Shown: in pieces, positions 16,258 to 24,785 of the stretch
How the letters are laid out: each line of letters starts with the position of its first letter
Position numbering within the stretch: position 1 is the first letter of the stretch
Assembly: GCF_002850745.1 (NCBI RefSeq)
Contig: NZ_KZ559466.1
Coordinates: forward strand, 680,825-744,824
DNA length: 64,000 bases
DNA from: Nonomuraea indica
GTDB taxonomy: Bacteria; Actinomycetota; Actinomycetes; Streptosporangiales; Streptosporangiaceae
Direction: 5' to 3'
Made by a program: the position numbers and the translations under genes
Notes under the pieces: generated by a model
Database searches by the model: none
The model's input: only the letters and a program-made list of their open reading frames with translations
What the model was told of the DNA's origin: nothing

Positions 16258-17531
16258 GGTCCGCCGGCCGGCGTCCGGCGCGCCGTCCCGCCCGGCCGGA
16301 GCCGCGATCCGCGGTGCGGCAGGCGGTGCGGGCGGCGGTGCGGTCGGGGCAGATCGCCGCCGTCCTGTGCGGGGTGGCCGTGTCGCTGGCCCGGTCCCTG
16401 GTCCGGCACGCGGGGCGGGGCCGGCGCGACCGGCGCGACCGGATCGTCCGGGAGGCGGGTGGCGTGGTGAGCGCGGCCCTGTGGCGGCTGGGTCCGGCGT
16501 TCATCAAGGTCGGGCAGATGCTGTCCAGCCGCAGAGACCTCTTCGCCGCCGCGTTCTGCGAGGAACTGGAGGCGGGCCTGGCGCGCGGCCGGGCGGGCGG
16601 CGTCCGGGCCGGCGTGGAGGTCGGATCCGTCGCCGCGGTGGAGCGGCGCCGCGTCGGCGGCGTCGACGCGGCCGTGAAGACGATCCATCCCACCGCCGCC
16701 GAACTGCTGCGGGTCGATCTCGGTCTCATCATGGCGATGACCCGGCTGGCCGGCGTGCCGCTCCGGCGGTCGGGCCCGACGCTGCGGCGGGTCGTACGGG
16801 AGATGTGCGAGTCGGTCCGCCGGCAGACCGATCTGGTGGCCGAGGCCGAGACCCTGCGTCTGCTCGAAGACCTCGAGTCGGCCCTGCCCGTCGTCTTCCC
16901 GCGGGTCCTGGCCGGTGACAGCGGGCCCGACGCGCTGACGATGACCTGGATCCCCGGGCAGCCCGGCGGACGGCGGTTCGCCAACCCCCGGCGCACGGCC
17001 AAGCGGCTGGTCCTGACCGTGTACGAGATGCTCTTCATCACCGGCGTCGTCCACTGCGACCTCCACCCGGGCAACTGGTGGGAGCTGCCCGACGGGCGGC
17101 TGGCGATCGTCGACGCCGGCTTCGCCTACGAGCTCGACGAGGAGATGCGCACGCACTTCGCCGAGTTCTTCCTCGGGATGTCCAGCGGCAACGCCGAGGT
17201 GTGCGCCACGCACGCGCTGGCCGCCGCCGCCGAACCCGTGTCGCCGGAGGACGAGAAGGCGTTCCGCCGCGACATGGAGGGCCTGATCGGCTCCACCACG
17301 GGGCTGACCGCGGGCGACTTCTCCCTGACCGGGTTCGCCGCCCGTTTCTTCGCCATCCAGCGGCGGCACCGGGCCTACTCGCGCGCCGAGTTCGTCTTCC
17401 CGCTCATGGCACTGCTGGCCATCGAAGGGCAGGTCAAACAGCTCGACCCCAAGATCAATTTTCAGTCGCTGGCGGGTCCGGTCGTGCTCCGGTCCATCGT
17501 CGCCCGGGCCCGCGCGGGGCGCGCGCGCTGA
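16254..17531 (+). CDS. UbiB/ABC1-family atypical kinase
   Basis: 425 aa, GTG start coupled to the SRPBCC stop. Family motifs are all present: FIKVGQMLSSRRDLF (KxGQ), VGSVAAVERRRV (nucleotide loop, with Gly/Ala in place of a P-loop), the lysine of DAAVKTIHP, VVHCDLHPGNWWEL, and IVDAGFAYEL. The C-terminal block FAIQRRHRAYSRAEFVFPLMALLAIEG is shared with the two other UbiB proteins in the window. The N-terminal 50 residues are Arg-rich with one hydrophobic helix (IAAVLCGVAVSLARSLV). It is probably a membrane-associated ATPase that helps extract or present a lipophilic substrate. It is not a Ser/Thr kinase of the Hanks type. Confidence 0.88.
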   Translation: MRSAGRRPARRPARPEPRSAVRQAVRAAVRSGQIAAVLCGVAVSLARSLVRHAGRGRRDRRDRIVREAGGVVSAALWRLGPAFIKVGQMLSSRRDLFAAAFCEELEAGLARGRAGGVRAGVEVGSVAAVERRRVGGVDAAVKTIHPTAAELLRVDLGLIMAMTRLAGVPLRRSGPTLRRVVREMCESVRRQTDLVAEAETLRLLEDLESALPVVFPRVLAGDSGPDALTMTWIPGQPGGRRFANPRRTAKRLVLTVYEMLFITGVVHCDLHPGNWWELPDGRLAIVDAGFAYELDEEMRTHFAEFFLGMSSGNAEVCATHALAAAAEPVSPEDEKAFRRDMEGLIGSTTGLTAGDFSLTGFAARFFAIQRRHRAYSRAEFVFPLMALLAIEGQVKQLDPKINFQSLAGPVVLRSIVARARAGRAR

Positions 17532-17608
17532 ACCCGCGTGTCCCGGCGGGTCTCCGGTGTGCGCGAGTCACCGCATCGGGCCAGCTCATCGCTATACACT
17601 TTGTTAGT

Positions 17609-18304
17609 ATGGCAAGAGAGTCGGTGGCCCGCGCCGGCGAACGCAGGCGCTACGGCCAGTACTGCGGCCTCGCCGCGTGCCTCGACGTGATCGGTGAGCG
17701 GTGGACGCTGCTGATCGTCCGGGAGCTGCTCGTCGGCCCCCAGCGCTACAACGAGCTGCTTCACAATCTTCCTGGCATCGGGACCAACCTGCTCGCCGAA
17801 CGGCTCCGGTGGCTCACCCGGCAGGGCGTGATCCGGCAGCATCCCCGCTCGAACGGCAAGGGCCACCGCTACGAGCTGACCGGTTTCGGCGAGGCGCTGC
17901 GCGAGCCCATCCTCGGCCTGGCGCGCTGGGGCCTGAACGCCTCGCACCCCTTCGACGCCGAGGACGAGGTGCGGCCCCAGTGGGGAGTGCTGGCCGTCGA
18001 AGCGCTGCTCAGGAAGGACCAGATCCCCGAGGTCGACGAGTCCTACGAGTTCCTCGTCGACGACCAGCTGTTCCACATCGCGGTGAAGGACCGGCAGATC
18101 ACGGTCGCCCAGCAGGGCGCCGAACACGCGGCCCTGCGGGTCTCGACCGACGCCAAGACGTTCGTGGACATCGGATCCGGCCGGGTCTCGCCGTTCGAGG
18201 CGGTGGTGACCAAGCGGTTGAGCCTGGAAGGGGATCAGCAGGCCCTGACCCGCTGTTCGCGCCTGCTGGGCCTGCTGCCCGGCGACGGCCTCGCGGACGG
18301 CTGA
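17609..18304 (+). CDS. HxlR-family regulator with SCP2-like C-terminal domain
   Basis: 231 aa, ATG at 17609 within ttagtATGG. Residues about 10-105 are the HxlR winged helix, including the family Cys (YGQYCGLAACLDVIGERWTLLIVRELLVGPQRYNEL) and IGTNLLAERLRWLTRQGVIRQ. Residues about 125-225 look like an SCP2 sterol-carrier-type domain (YEFLVDDQLFHIAVKDRQITVAQ...ALRVSTDAKTFVDIGSGRVSP). A small-molecule or redox-sensing repressor or activator of this locus is likely. The sequence GCTATAC at 17591-17597, just before the start, recurs at 21015-21021 in the promoter region of the second P450 operon. It is the only obvious regulator in the 35-kb biosynthetic region. Confidence 0.85.
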   Translation: MARESVARAGERRRYGQYCGLAACLDVIGERWTLLIVRELLVGPQRYNELLHNLPGIGTNLLAERLRWLTRQGVIRQHPRSNGKGHRYELTGFGEALREPILGLARWGLNASHPFDAEDEVRPQWGVLAVEALLRKDQIPEVDESYEFLVDDQLFHIAVKDRQITVAQQGAEHAALRVSTDAKTFVDIGSGRVSPFEAVVTKRLSLEGDQQALTRCSRLLGLLPGDGLADG

Positions 18305-18344
18305 CGCCGTACGTCCGGAGGCCGTGCGCCGCCGCGCCCCGGGG

Positions 18345-19277
18345 TCACCAGGGGATCATCGGGTACCAGGGGATGATCTCGCGCCGGGCCAGCAGCCGCA
18401 CGTCCCAGTACAGGACGGTGAAGACCCCGACGGCGACGAAGGCCGTTCCGGTGATCAGGGCCAGGCGGCCGGGGCGGGCGGTGAGCCAGCGCTGCACCCG
18501 GGCGCCCATGACCACGGCCAGCAGCACGAACAGCACGGCGAGGATCACGATGTTGCCGACCGACTGCAGCATGAAGGCCAGCGCCCCGTAGATCGGGTTG
18601 TGGCTCGCGGCGGCGTCCCGGAAGAGCTGCCGGAACAGCCCGTACGGCCGGCCGATGAGGAAACCGCCGATCAGCGCGCCCATGACGACCAGCGGCGCGT
18701 TGGGGAAGCGCCGGGTGAGGCGGGCCAGCGGGTCGCGCACCACGCCGAGCGAGGCGAGCCCGAGCCAGACGAAGGCCAGCCCGATCAGCCCGAACGCCAC
18801 CATGGACTGGACGCTCCTGGCCGACAGCTGGCCGGGGGCCGAGGGGGCGGTCGAGAACTGCGGCATGGCGGTCCCGACGAACCCGACGACGGCCCCGTAC
18901 AGACCGGAGACGGTGAGCATGCCGGCCGTCAGCCAGCCGAGCGGCCTGAAGACGGCCCCCACCCGGGTGGCGAGCGGGCGCGGCTGCCCGACGACCGGGC
19001 AGAGCGCGCCGAGCGCGGCGATGTTGCAGGCGGTGAAGGTGCCGCCCAGCCCGGTGGCGAAGGCGTAGGCGATGCCGGGCAGCACGCCGCCGATGGCGGT
19101 GCCCTCGGCCTCGCGGCCGAGCAGGGCGCCGGCGACGTTCTCGCCGATGACGGAGTCGACGAACTCGGCCGACCACACGACCGTGAGCAGGAAGCCTGCC
19201 AGCGTGCTGACCAGGACGGCCGTCCAGGGACGGCTGACCCCGGTCCGTTCGGCGGGGTGTTGCCGGATGAGCGTCAT
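18345..19277 (-). CDS. polytopic membrane protein of unknown function
   Basis: 310 aa, ATG at 19277, with about seven hydrophobic helices (for example WTAVLVSTLAGFLLTVVW, VVMGALIGGFLIG, NIVILAVLFVLLAVVMGA). A conserved-looking loop-helix FATGLGGTFTACNIAALGALCPVVG holds two Cys ten residues apart. This is loosely reminiscent of CcdA/DsbD-type or sulfur-transport membrane proteins, but I cannot assign a family. It is the last gene of the operon P450, VOC protein, membrane protein (gaps of 80 and 31 bp). In an enediyne setting a redox or export role would be plausible; this is inference. Confidence 0.75.
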   Translation of the reverse strand: MTLIRQHPAERTGVSRPWTAVLVSTLAGFLLTVVWSAEFVDSVIGENVAGALLGREAEGTAIGGVLPGIAYAFATGLGGTFTACNIAALGALCPVVGQPRPLATRVGAVFRPLGWLTAGMLTVSGLYGAVVGFVGTAMPQFSTAPSAPGQLSARSVQSMVAFGLIGLAFVWLGLASLGVVRDPLARLTRRFPNAPLVVMGALIGGFLIGRPYGLFRQLFRDAAASHNPIYGALAFMLQSVGNIVILAVLFVLLAVVMGARVQRWLTARPGRLALITGTAFVAVGVFTVLYWDVRLLARREIIPWYPMIPW

Positions 19278-19308
19278 GGAGTCTCCTTCGCGCGGGCGAC
19301 GGCCCACG

Positions 19309-19689
19309 TCAGTGGTCGGCCCAGAGGCCCACGTGGTTGCCCTCCGGGTCCTGGAAGATGGCGCAGTGGCCGTGGTCCCCGCCGATGTCCATCTTCGGCC
19401 GGTGCACGGCGCCGCCCGCTTCGGTGACGGCGTCGAGGGTGCCGTCGATGTCGTCCACGAGCAGGTAGACGACGGTCGACTCGCCGGTGGGCGGCGGGCG
19501 GTGCGCCGACTCGGCGAGCCCGCCCAGGGGCGGGGCATGGTCGCCGGCGAGGATCATCGAGTACTCGCCCAGCGGGAACGCGGGGAGCTCGGCATAGGTC
19601 CAGCCGAACACCCGCGAGTAGAACGCGCGCATCCGCGCGATGTCGTTGACGTGGATCTCGAACCAGGCGACCGCGTCCGACGACGGCAC
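19309..19689 (-). CDS. VOC (glyoxalase/bleomycin-resistance fold) protein
   Basis: 126 aa. The GTG at 19689 is chosen because GGAGGAGGAAG stands directly upstream. The fold is read from VAWFEIHVNDIARMRAFYSRVFGWTY at the start and GGDHGHCAIFQDPEGNHVGLWAD at the end, the paired beta-alpha-beta-beta-beta units with a C-terminal E-G-N-x-x-G-L metal-site strand. Members of this fold sequester or modify reactive antibiotics, or act as small lyases or isomerases. Its placement between a P450 and a membrane protein in a presumed enediyne locus makes self-protection or a tailoring step the two options. Confidence 0.8.
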   Translation of the reverse strand: MPSSDAVAWFEIHVNDIARMRAFYSRVFGWTYAELPAFPLGEYSMILAGDHAPPLGGLAESAHRPPPTGESTVVYLLVDDIDGTLDAVTEAGGAVHRPKMDIGGDHGHCAIFQDPEGNHVGLWADH

Positions 19690-19769
19690 GGCTTCCTCCT
19701 CCGCTGACTCGGGGCCGGCTGGGGCTGACCGGGGGCGCCGGTGGAGAGGCGCCCGCCAGGGAGCGCCGG

Positions 19770-20984
19770 CTAGGGGGTGCCGGCCGCGTAGGAGATCGGC
19801 AGGCTGACGACGCCGCGGAACATCGTGCTGCGCCGGTAGACGAGCTCGCCGTCGGCGACCGCCAGGCGCAGGCCGGTCAGGCCGGTGAGCTCGCGCAGCG
19901 CCGCCTTCAGCTCCATGCGGGCGAGCAGCGCGCCCAGGCAGAAGCGCATGCCCGCCCCGAAGGACAGGGGTGGGCCCTCCGCCCGGCCGATGTCGAAGCG
20001 GTCCGGTTCGGTGAACTGTGCCGGGTCGCGGTTCGCCGCCCCGGCCAGGGCGACGACGAGGTCGCCCTGGCGCAGCTTCGTGCCGGAGAGCTCCAGGTCC
20101 GCCGCGATCCGCCGGCTGTTGGACTGGACCGACGAGTCGTACCGCAGGCATTCCTCGGCGGCGGCCGGCAACCGGCCGGGCTCGGCGCGCAGCAGCGCGA
20201 GCTGGCGGGGATGGCGCAGCAGGGCCAGCACGCTGTTGCCGATCTGGTTGGTCACGGTGTCGTGACCGGCGAAGACGAGTGCCACCGCCGTGCCGATCAG
20301 GGCGTCGGTGGTGATCGGGTCCCGGCCCGTGGTGGCCGCGATCATGGCGCTGATGAGGTCCTCTCCGGGGTGCGCGCGCCGGTCGCCGATCAGCTCGGTG
20401 AGGTAGGCCGCGAACTCACCCATGGCGACCTGGCCCCGGGCGATCTCGTCCGGGCCGGCCAGCAGGTCGAGGGTGGGGGCGATCGCCACGGACCAGGCCC
20501 GCAGCGCGTCACGGTCCTTCGCCGGCATTCCGAGCAGCGTGGAGATGGTGGCCAGAGCGAGGGGGTAGGCGAAGTCGTCCACGACGTCCATCCGGCCCCG
20601 GGCCCGCAGCGGCCGGAGCAGGTCGCGCGCGTTCTCGTCGATCCGCGCCTGCATCGTCCGGATCAGCCGGGGCGTGAACGCGGGGCCGATCAGGGCGCGG
20701 AGCCGGGCGTGATCGGGATCGTCCTGGAAGAAGATGGTGTGGCGGAGCACCTCGCTGAGCGGGCCAGGGCCGACCAGCGTGGCCCAGAGGTCGCGGATGC
20801 CGGCCCGGCCGAACCGGGGTTCGCCGAGGACGGTGCGGACGTCGTCGTACCGGGTGACGTACCAGACGCCGTTCGCGCCCCGATGAACGGGGTCGTTGCG
20901 CAGGAGCCACGCGTACGACGGGTAGGGATCGCGCAGGATCGCTGGATCCGCGGGGTCGAACCCCGTGCCGACGGGGACCGCCAT
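19770..20984 (-). CDS. cytochrome P450
   Basis: 404 aa, complete. The heme loop is SFGAGMRFCLGALLARME. The I-helix LVFAGHDTVTNQIG has the normal acidic-Thr pair (unlike the P450 at 6505). ExxR lies in AEECLRYDSSVQ. The helix C region FFQDDPDHARLRALIGPAFT is typical. It heads the operon P450, VOC protein, membrane protein. It is presumably a hydroxylase or epoxidase for the polyketide or a co-assembled moiety. No redox partner is adjacent. It is divergent from the unrecognised protein-UbiB pair across 126 bp that contain GCTATACCAAGT, which is similar to the sequence before the HxlR gene. Confidence 0.9.
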   Translation of the reverse strand: MAVPVGTGFDPADPAILRDPYPSYAWLLRNDPVHRGANGVWYVTRYDDVRTVLGEPRFGRAGIRDLWATLVGPGPLSEVLRHTIFFQDDPDHARLRALIGPAFTPRLIRTMQARIDENARDLLRPLRARGRMDVVDDFAYPLALATISTLLGMPAKDRDALRAWSVAIAPTLDLLAGPDEIARGQVAMGEFAAYLTELIGDRRAHPGEDLISAMIAATTGRDPITTDALIGTAVALVFAGHDTVTNQIGNSVLALLRHPRQLALLRAEPGRLPAAAEECLRYDSSVQSNSRRIAADLELSGTKLRQGDLVVALAGAANRDPAQFTEPDRFDIGRAEGPPLSFGAGMRFCLGALLARMELKAALRELTGLTGLRLAVADGELVYRRSTMFRGVVSLPISYAAGTP

Positions 20985-21110
20985 GCTGACCGCCCTTCTC
21001 CGCTACTTCAAACAGCTATACCAAGTGGCCTCCCCGCGGTCCAGGGGGCCGTTGATGGGGGTATGTGGCTATGGTTTAGTGAAGTGAACGTGAAAGCGAG
21101 GTGGCGAGAG

Positions 21111-21734
21111 ATGTCCGCCGACGCCCGATCCGCCGCGATCGACCATGCCGACCCGCTGATCATTCCGGGCAGCACGCACCACGTGGGGCTCGCCATCCGG
21201 GGCGAGCTCAAGCTCTACTTCGCCGACGGCGAGACGCTCGACTGCGACGACGTGCAGGGCATGAGCGCGGTCCGGAGCTCGGACGAGGTCGGCACGACCG
21301 CCGACGGCCGTCCGACCCTCGTCGTGACCCGGCTGATGACGCACTTCCACTCGAACGTGACCGGGCTGCTCATCCAGCAGAATCCCAGCCGCCCCAACCT
21401 GGGCAGGCTGACCGGGATCGCCCCGGGCGGACCCGAGACGCTGCTGCCCGCCGACGTCACCTTCGACCAGTACCTCATCCTCGCCCTTCGCGGCCGCCTC
21501 TACGTCAACACCGACCCGCTGGTGATGGAGGCCGCCGGGATCACCACGTTCCCGCCGGTCGGCACCACGTTCCTGTCGAAGGGGGCCACCGTCTTCTACG
21601 ACCTGGCCGACCTGCCCGGGGGGATCACGCAGCGGGACCCGGGGGACGCGGTGCCCCGCCTCGCCCTGGCGTCCCAGAGCGTCTGCGGCAGCCACCTCAC
21701 GCACCACATCGACATGCCCGTCATGGATGGATGA
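21111..21734 (+). CDS. unrecognised 207-aa protein coupled to a UbiB kinase
   Basis: ATG at 21111, with a GAGGTGGCGAGAG stretch upstream; the frame is open to an ATG at 21062. I do not recognise the family. There is no signal peptide or membrane helix, and beta-rich composition is likely (HHVGLAIRGELKLYF, LILALRGRLYVNTDP). The C-terminal half resembles, at low identity, the 214-aa protein at 8882-9526. Both also have an NP-x(4)-GRL/GQI-type stretch earlier. Its stop overlaps the start of the UbiB gene (ATGA), so a complex or shared substrate with that kinase is likely. Several His residues (THFHSN, SHLTHHIDMP) could bind metal; this is speculative. Confidence 0.75.
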   Translation: MSADARSAAIDHADPLIIPGSTHHVGLAIRGELKLYFADGETLDCDDVQGMSAVRSSDEVGTTADGRPTLVVTRLMTHFHSNVTGLLIQQNPSRPNLGRLTGIAPGGPETLLPADVTFDQYLILALRGRLYVNTDPLVMEAAGITTFPPVGTTFLSKGATVFYDLADLPGGITQRDPGDAVPRLALASQSVCGSHLTHHIDMPVMDG

Positions 21735-23002
21735 GGACGGACCCGCGCGAGGCGCCGGCGCTGATCGTCCGCGCGGCGCGGATCGGCGCCGTCCTGGTGC
21801 TGGCCCTCCTGCGGGCCGTCACCGACGTGCGCGGACTGGTCGCCGGCGTCCCGCCGGCGGCGCTCCTCGGGGACCGGCTGGCCTGGGCCTGCGAGCGCCT
21901 GGGACCGGCGTTCATCAAGATCGGCCAGTTGCTGAGCACCCGCGTCGACATCGCCCCGCCGGCGGCCTGCCGGGCGTTGGCCCGGCTCCGCGACCACGTG
22001 CCGCCCCTCGCGGTCCCGGTGGCGGCGCGGGCCCTTCCCGCCCACCTCGCCGCCCGGGTCTCGGGGCCGCTCACCCCGGTCGCCGCCGGCGCGGTGGCGT
22101 GCGTCTACCACGGCAGGCTGCTGGACGGCCGTGAGATCGCCGTCAAGGTGCGCAGGCCGGGGATCGCGCGGCTGATCGCCCGCGACCTCGCGCTGTTCCG
22201 GCACGGGGCGCGCCTGCTCCAGCGGCTTCCGGGCCTGCGCGGCGCCCCGCTCGCGGACGTGGCCGGCCAACTGGGCGAGGCCCTGCTGGCCCAGCTGGAC
22301 TTCCTCGGCGAGGCGCGGGCGCTGGGCAGGCTGCGGGCCAACCTCCGTGACCAGGCGGCCGTGCGGGTGCCGGGCGTCCTGGAGGAGTTCTGCCGCCCCG
22401 ACGTGCTGGTGATGGAGTACGTGCCGGGCCTGGAGAGCTCCGGCCGGGGACCGGACCGGAAGGAGGCCGTGGTGGCCGCCCTGCGGGCGGTCTACCACAT
22501 GCTGTTCGTCGACGGGTTCGTCCACTGCGACCTGCATCCGGGCAACCTGCACCCGATGCCGGACGGCTCGGTGGTCATCGTCGACGCGGGTTTCTCCCGG
22601 CAGCTCACCGACTCCGGACGGCGCGCGTTCGCGGCCTTCTTCTACCGGATGACGAGGGGAGAGGGAGCGGGCTGCGCCGAGGTCGTGCTGTCCACGGTGC
22701 TCGGCGGCAGGGACGGCCACGACGCCCGGGGGTTCCGCGCCGACATGGACGAGCTGGTGCGGGCCGCCGGCGGGTCGAGGATCGGAGAGTTCGACCTGGT
22801 CAGCTTCGCCGTGCGGCTCTTCGCCATCCAGCGCAGGCACGGTTTCTACGCCGATCCGCAGTTCGTGTTCCCGATCCTGTCGCTGATCGTGATGGAGGGC
22901 ACGTTGCGCGAGGCCTGCCCGGATGTCGAGTTCCAGACGGAGGCGCTGCCGTTCGTGCTGCGCGGGCTCATGCGGCGCGGCGAGGAGAGTACGGACCCGT
23001 GA
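21731..23002 (+). CDS. UbiB/ABC1-family atypical kinase
   Basis: 423 aa, ATG overlapping the preceding stop. It is the third UbiB in the window, with all key motifs: FIKIGQLLSTRVD (KxGQ), VAAGAVACVYHGRL (nucleotide loop), the lysine of EIAVKVRRPG, FVHCDLHPGNLHPM, IVDAGFSRQL, and the shared C-terminal block FAIQRRHGFYADPQFVFPILSLIVMEG. An N-terminal hydrophobic stretch (IGAVLVLALLRAV) may anchor it to the membrane. It is closer to canonical UbiB (VAVKVRRPG) than the other two. Its role would be ATP-driven help for a lipophilic biosynthetic step. It is convergent with an SRPBCC gene, 12 bp apart. Confidence 0.9.
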   Translation: MRTDPREAPALIVRAARIGAVLVLALLRAVTDVRGLVAGVPPAALLGDRLAWACERLGPAFIKIGQLLSTRVDIAPPAACRALARLRDHVPPLAVPVAARALPAHLAARVSGPLTPVAAGAVACVYHGRLLDGREIAVKVRRPGIARLIARDLALFRHGARLLQRLPGLRGAPLADVAGQLGEALLAQLDFLGEARALGRLRANLRDQAAVRVPGVLEEFCRPDVLVMEYVPGLESSGRGPDRKEAVVAALRAVYHMLFVDGFVHCDLHPGNLHPMPDGSVVIVDAGFSRQLTDSGRRAFAAFFYRMTRGEGAGCAEVVLSTVLGGRDGHDARGFRADMDELVRAAGGSRIGEFDLVSFAVRLFAIQRRHGFYADPQFVFPILSLIVMEGTLREACPDVEFQTEALPFVLRGLMRRGEESTDP

Positions 23003-23014
23003 GCGGTCCGCCGC

Positions 23015-23425
23015 TCACACCGCTTCGGCGGCCACCTCGGCCAGGCGGGGCAGGACCATGGTCCGCCAGCCCGGGCCCATGCGCTCGAACGCGGCGCGGT
23101 CGCGCTTGTCGTCCAGGTCGAAGCCCGAGTGTTCGAGGAGCAGCCGCGTGCCCTTGCCCTCGGCGACCAGACGCCAGGTCAGGGTCCAGGTGGTGTTGAA
23201 GGTGTAGACGAGCCGCTCGGGCGGCTCGACCTCGAGCACCTCGCACGCGACCGGGCCCCAGCCGGGCATCTGCAGGTGGAACCGGTGTCCGACGACGGCG
23301 CGGATGTCGCCGGGCACCCACCAGCGGGCGAGCAGGTCGGGCTCGGTCAGGGAGCTCCACACCCTCGCCGGCGGCGCGGGGATGAACTGGTCGACCGAGA
23401 TGGTCGCGAGGCTGGCGTCGTGCAC
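23015..23425 (-). CDS. SRPBCC/AHSA1-family protein
   Basis: 136 aa, single domain. The sequence SVDQFIPAPPARVWSSLTEPDLLARWWVPGDI, PPERLVYTFNTTWTLTWRLVAEGKGTRLLLEHSGFD and MGPGWRTMVLPRLAEV is a textbook AHSA1-type helix-grip protein. It is solitary on the minus strand at the left edge of the 457-bp region before the enediyne cassette. Ligand binding is likely; whether it belongs to the pathway is open. Confidence 0.82.
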   Translation of the reverse strand: MHDASLATISVDQFIPAPPARVWSSLTEPDLLARWWVPGDIRAVVGHRFHLQMPGWGPVACEVLEVEPPERLVYTFNTTWTLTWRLVAEGKGTRLLLEHSGFDLDDKRDRAAFERMGPGWRTMVLPRLAEVAAEAV

Positions 23426-23813
23426 GGTGCTCCTTGGTCAGCGGAGAGTGACCCACCAGATCCTAGGACATCGGCCCTGGCCGGCCCGGTAGGCCGGCCG
23501 TCGGCGCGCCACGGAAACGGCCGCGCCCTCGCGCGCCTATCGCGCGGGAGACAATCCAGCACCCCCTTGTCAAGCGACTGTAAACTCCGGGGCACTTGAG
23601 GAGGCCGATGATATTCGGGAGGCTCCTGCGGCCACCCGCGAAAGAACGGGCCTCACCGTCCGCCGATTACCCGCGTAAAAGCGCTTATATTCGAGCCGCA
23701 ATACGGCACACCACGGCCGGACGGCCGCTGACCTCGATAATCACGAATTCAATTAACTGTCTTCGGGGCGCCGAATTCAGAGCGTGAGCACCGGTGACCC
23801 GGCCGGCGAAACC

Positions 23814-23843
23814 TTGACCCGTTGCTTGAAAAATGCTTAGTTT
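23814..23843 (+). promoter_or_regulatory. candidate promoter of the enediyne cassette
   Basis: TTGACC (23814-23819) and TAGTTT (23838-23843) are separated by 18 bp, a good match to actinomycete sigma-70-type promoters (TTGACN / TAGNNT). The -10 element lies 39 bp before the UnbL start. The rest of the gap from 23426 to 23813 is unusually AT-rich for this window (around 23650-23780) and holds no convincing gene. A 63-codon frame at 23596 has no family features. Confidence 0.4.
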
Positions 23844-23882
23844 CTCTCCTGACGGTCATCCAGATCAAGACGGGGAACAGCC

Positions 23883-24785
23883 ATGGTGCCCACCCGGCTA
23901 TTTCGCCTGCCCGAAAATCGGCTGACAGGCTTCGTGCCACGATCGAGCCCGGTCGAAAAGAGCCTTCTGGAGGTTGTCGCCGCTTTTGGCGAAGGCTATA
24001 ACCGCGCGCTCACCGGTGAGCTGGACGTCGGCGACCTGCCGCGTCATCTCCATGGCTTCGCCTTCGAGGGCGCCGCCATGAGCTGCACCCTGCTGGACAC
24101 GATCACCATGAGCGGCGACCGGCGGCTGCGGGCCCTGACGGAGAGCACGGGAGGCGCGTACGTCCACCTCATCCACGTCGGCGCCGGCTGGGCCCTGGCC
24201 CGCCTGCGCCGCACCCGCTGGCCGGGAATCGGCGACCCCATGCTCCGCTGGCTGGCCTGGGACGGCTGGGGCTTCCACCAGGCCTATTTCAAGCCCCGCC
24301 GCGTGTTCCACGATCACTGGATCGAGCGGGGGGCGCGCGGCGTCACCCGGCCCATGAGGGACCAGGGCACCGGCCGCGCCCTGTGGTTCCACGCCGGAGC
24401 CGACCCCGAACAGATCGCCCGGGTCATCGGCGCCTACCCGCAGCACCGCAGGAGCGACCTGTGGGCGGGCATCGGCCTGGCCGCGGCCTACACCGGAGTG
24501 TCTGACCGGCTGGACGACCTGCTCGCCGCCGGCGCCGGCCACCGCGCCCACCTGGCGCAGGGCGCCGCCTTCGCGGCCAAGGCGCACGTCCTCGGCGGCC
24601 ATGTCCCGCCGGGGTCGGCCCGCGCCGTCGAGACGCTGACCGGGGTCGGCCCGGCCCAGGCCGCCTGGTGGACCGACCAGGCGCTCGCCCGGATACCGCG
24701 GCCCGGCTCGCCCCACGACTACGAGACCTGGCGTGCCGAGATCCGGGAAACCTTCGAACGACACGCGGAGGGCGTACTCCGATGA
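23883..24785 (+). CDS. unbL: enediyne cassette protein UnbL (DUF1702, E3-type)
   Basis: 300 aa. DUF1702 features are visible: NRALTGELDVGDLPRHLHGFAFEGAAMSCTLLDT near the N-terminus, HVGAGWALARLRRTRWPG, WLAWDGWGFHQAYFKPRRVF and IGAYPQHRRSDLWAGIGLAAAYTG. It is the first gene of the conserved block unbL-unbV-unbU-pksE-TEBC found in enediyne loci. Its exact reaction is not established in the family; it is thought to act with UnbV and UnbU on maturation of the polyene. The start ATG has only a weak upstream site (GGGGAA). The stop overlaps the UnbV start by 4 bp, so the cassette is translated as a chain. Confidence 0.88.
   Translation: MVPTRLFRLPENRLTGFVPRSSPVEKSLLEVVAAFGEGYNRALTGELDVGDLPRHLHGFAFEGAAMSCTLLDTITMSGDRRLRALTESTGGAYVHLIHVGAGWALARLRRTRWPGIGDPMLRWLAWDGWGFHQAYFKPRRVFHDHWIERGARGVTRPMRDQGTGRALWFHAGADPEQIARVIGAYPQHRRSDLWAGIGLAAAYTGVSDRLDDLLAAGAGHRAHLAQGAAFAAKAHVLGGHVPPGSARAVETLTGVGPAQAAWWTDQALARIPRPGSPHDYETWRAEIRETFERHAEGVLR

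Noticed and set aside
23596-23787. 63-codon frame in the gap before the enediyne cassette
   Set aside because: It has no family features and a mixed AT-rich composition; the region is better read as promoter and regulatory DNA.
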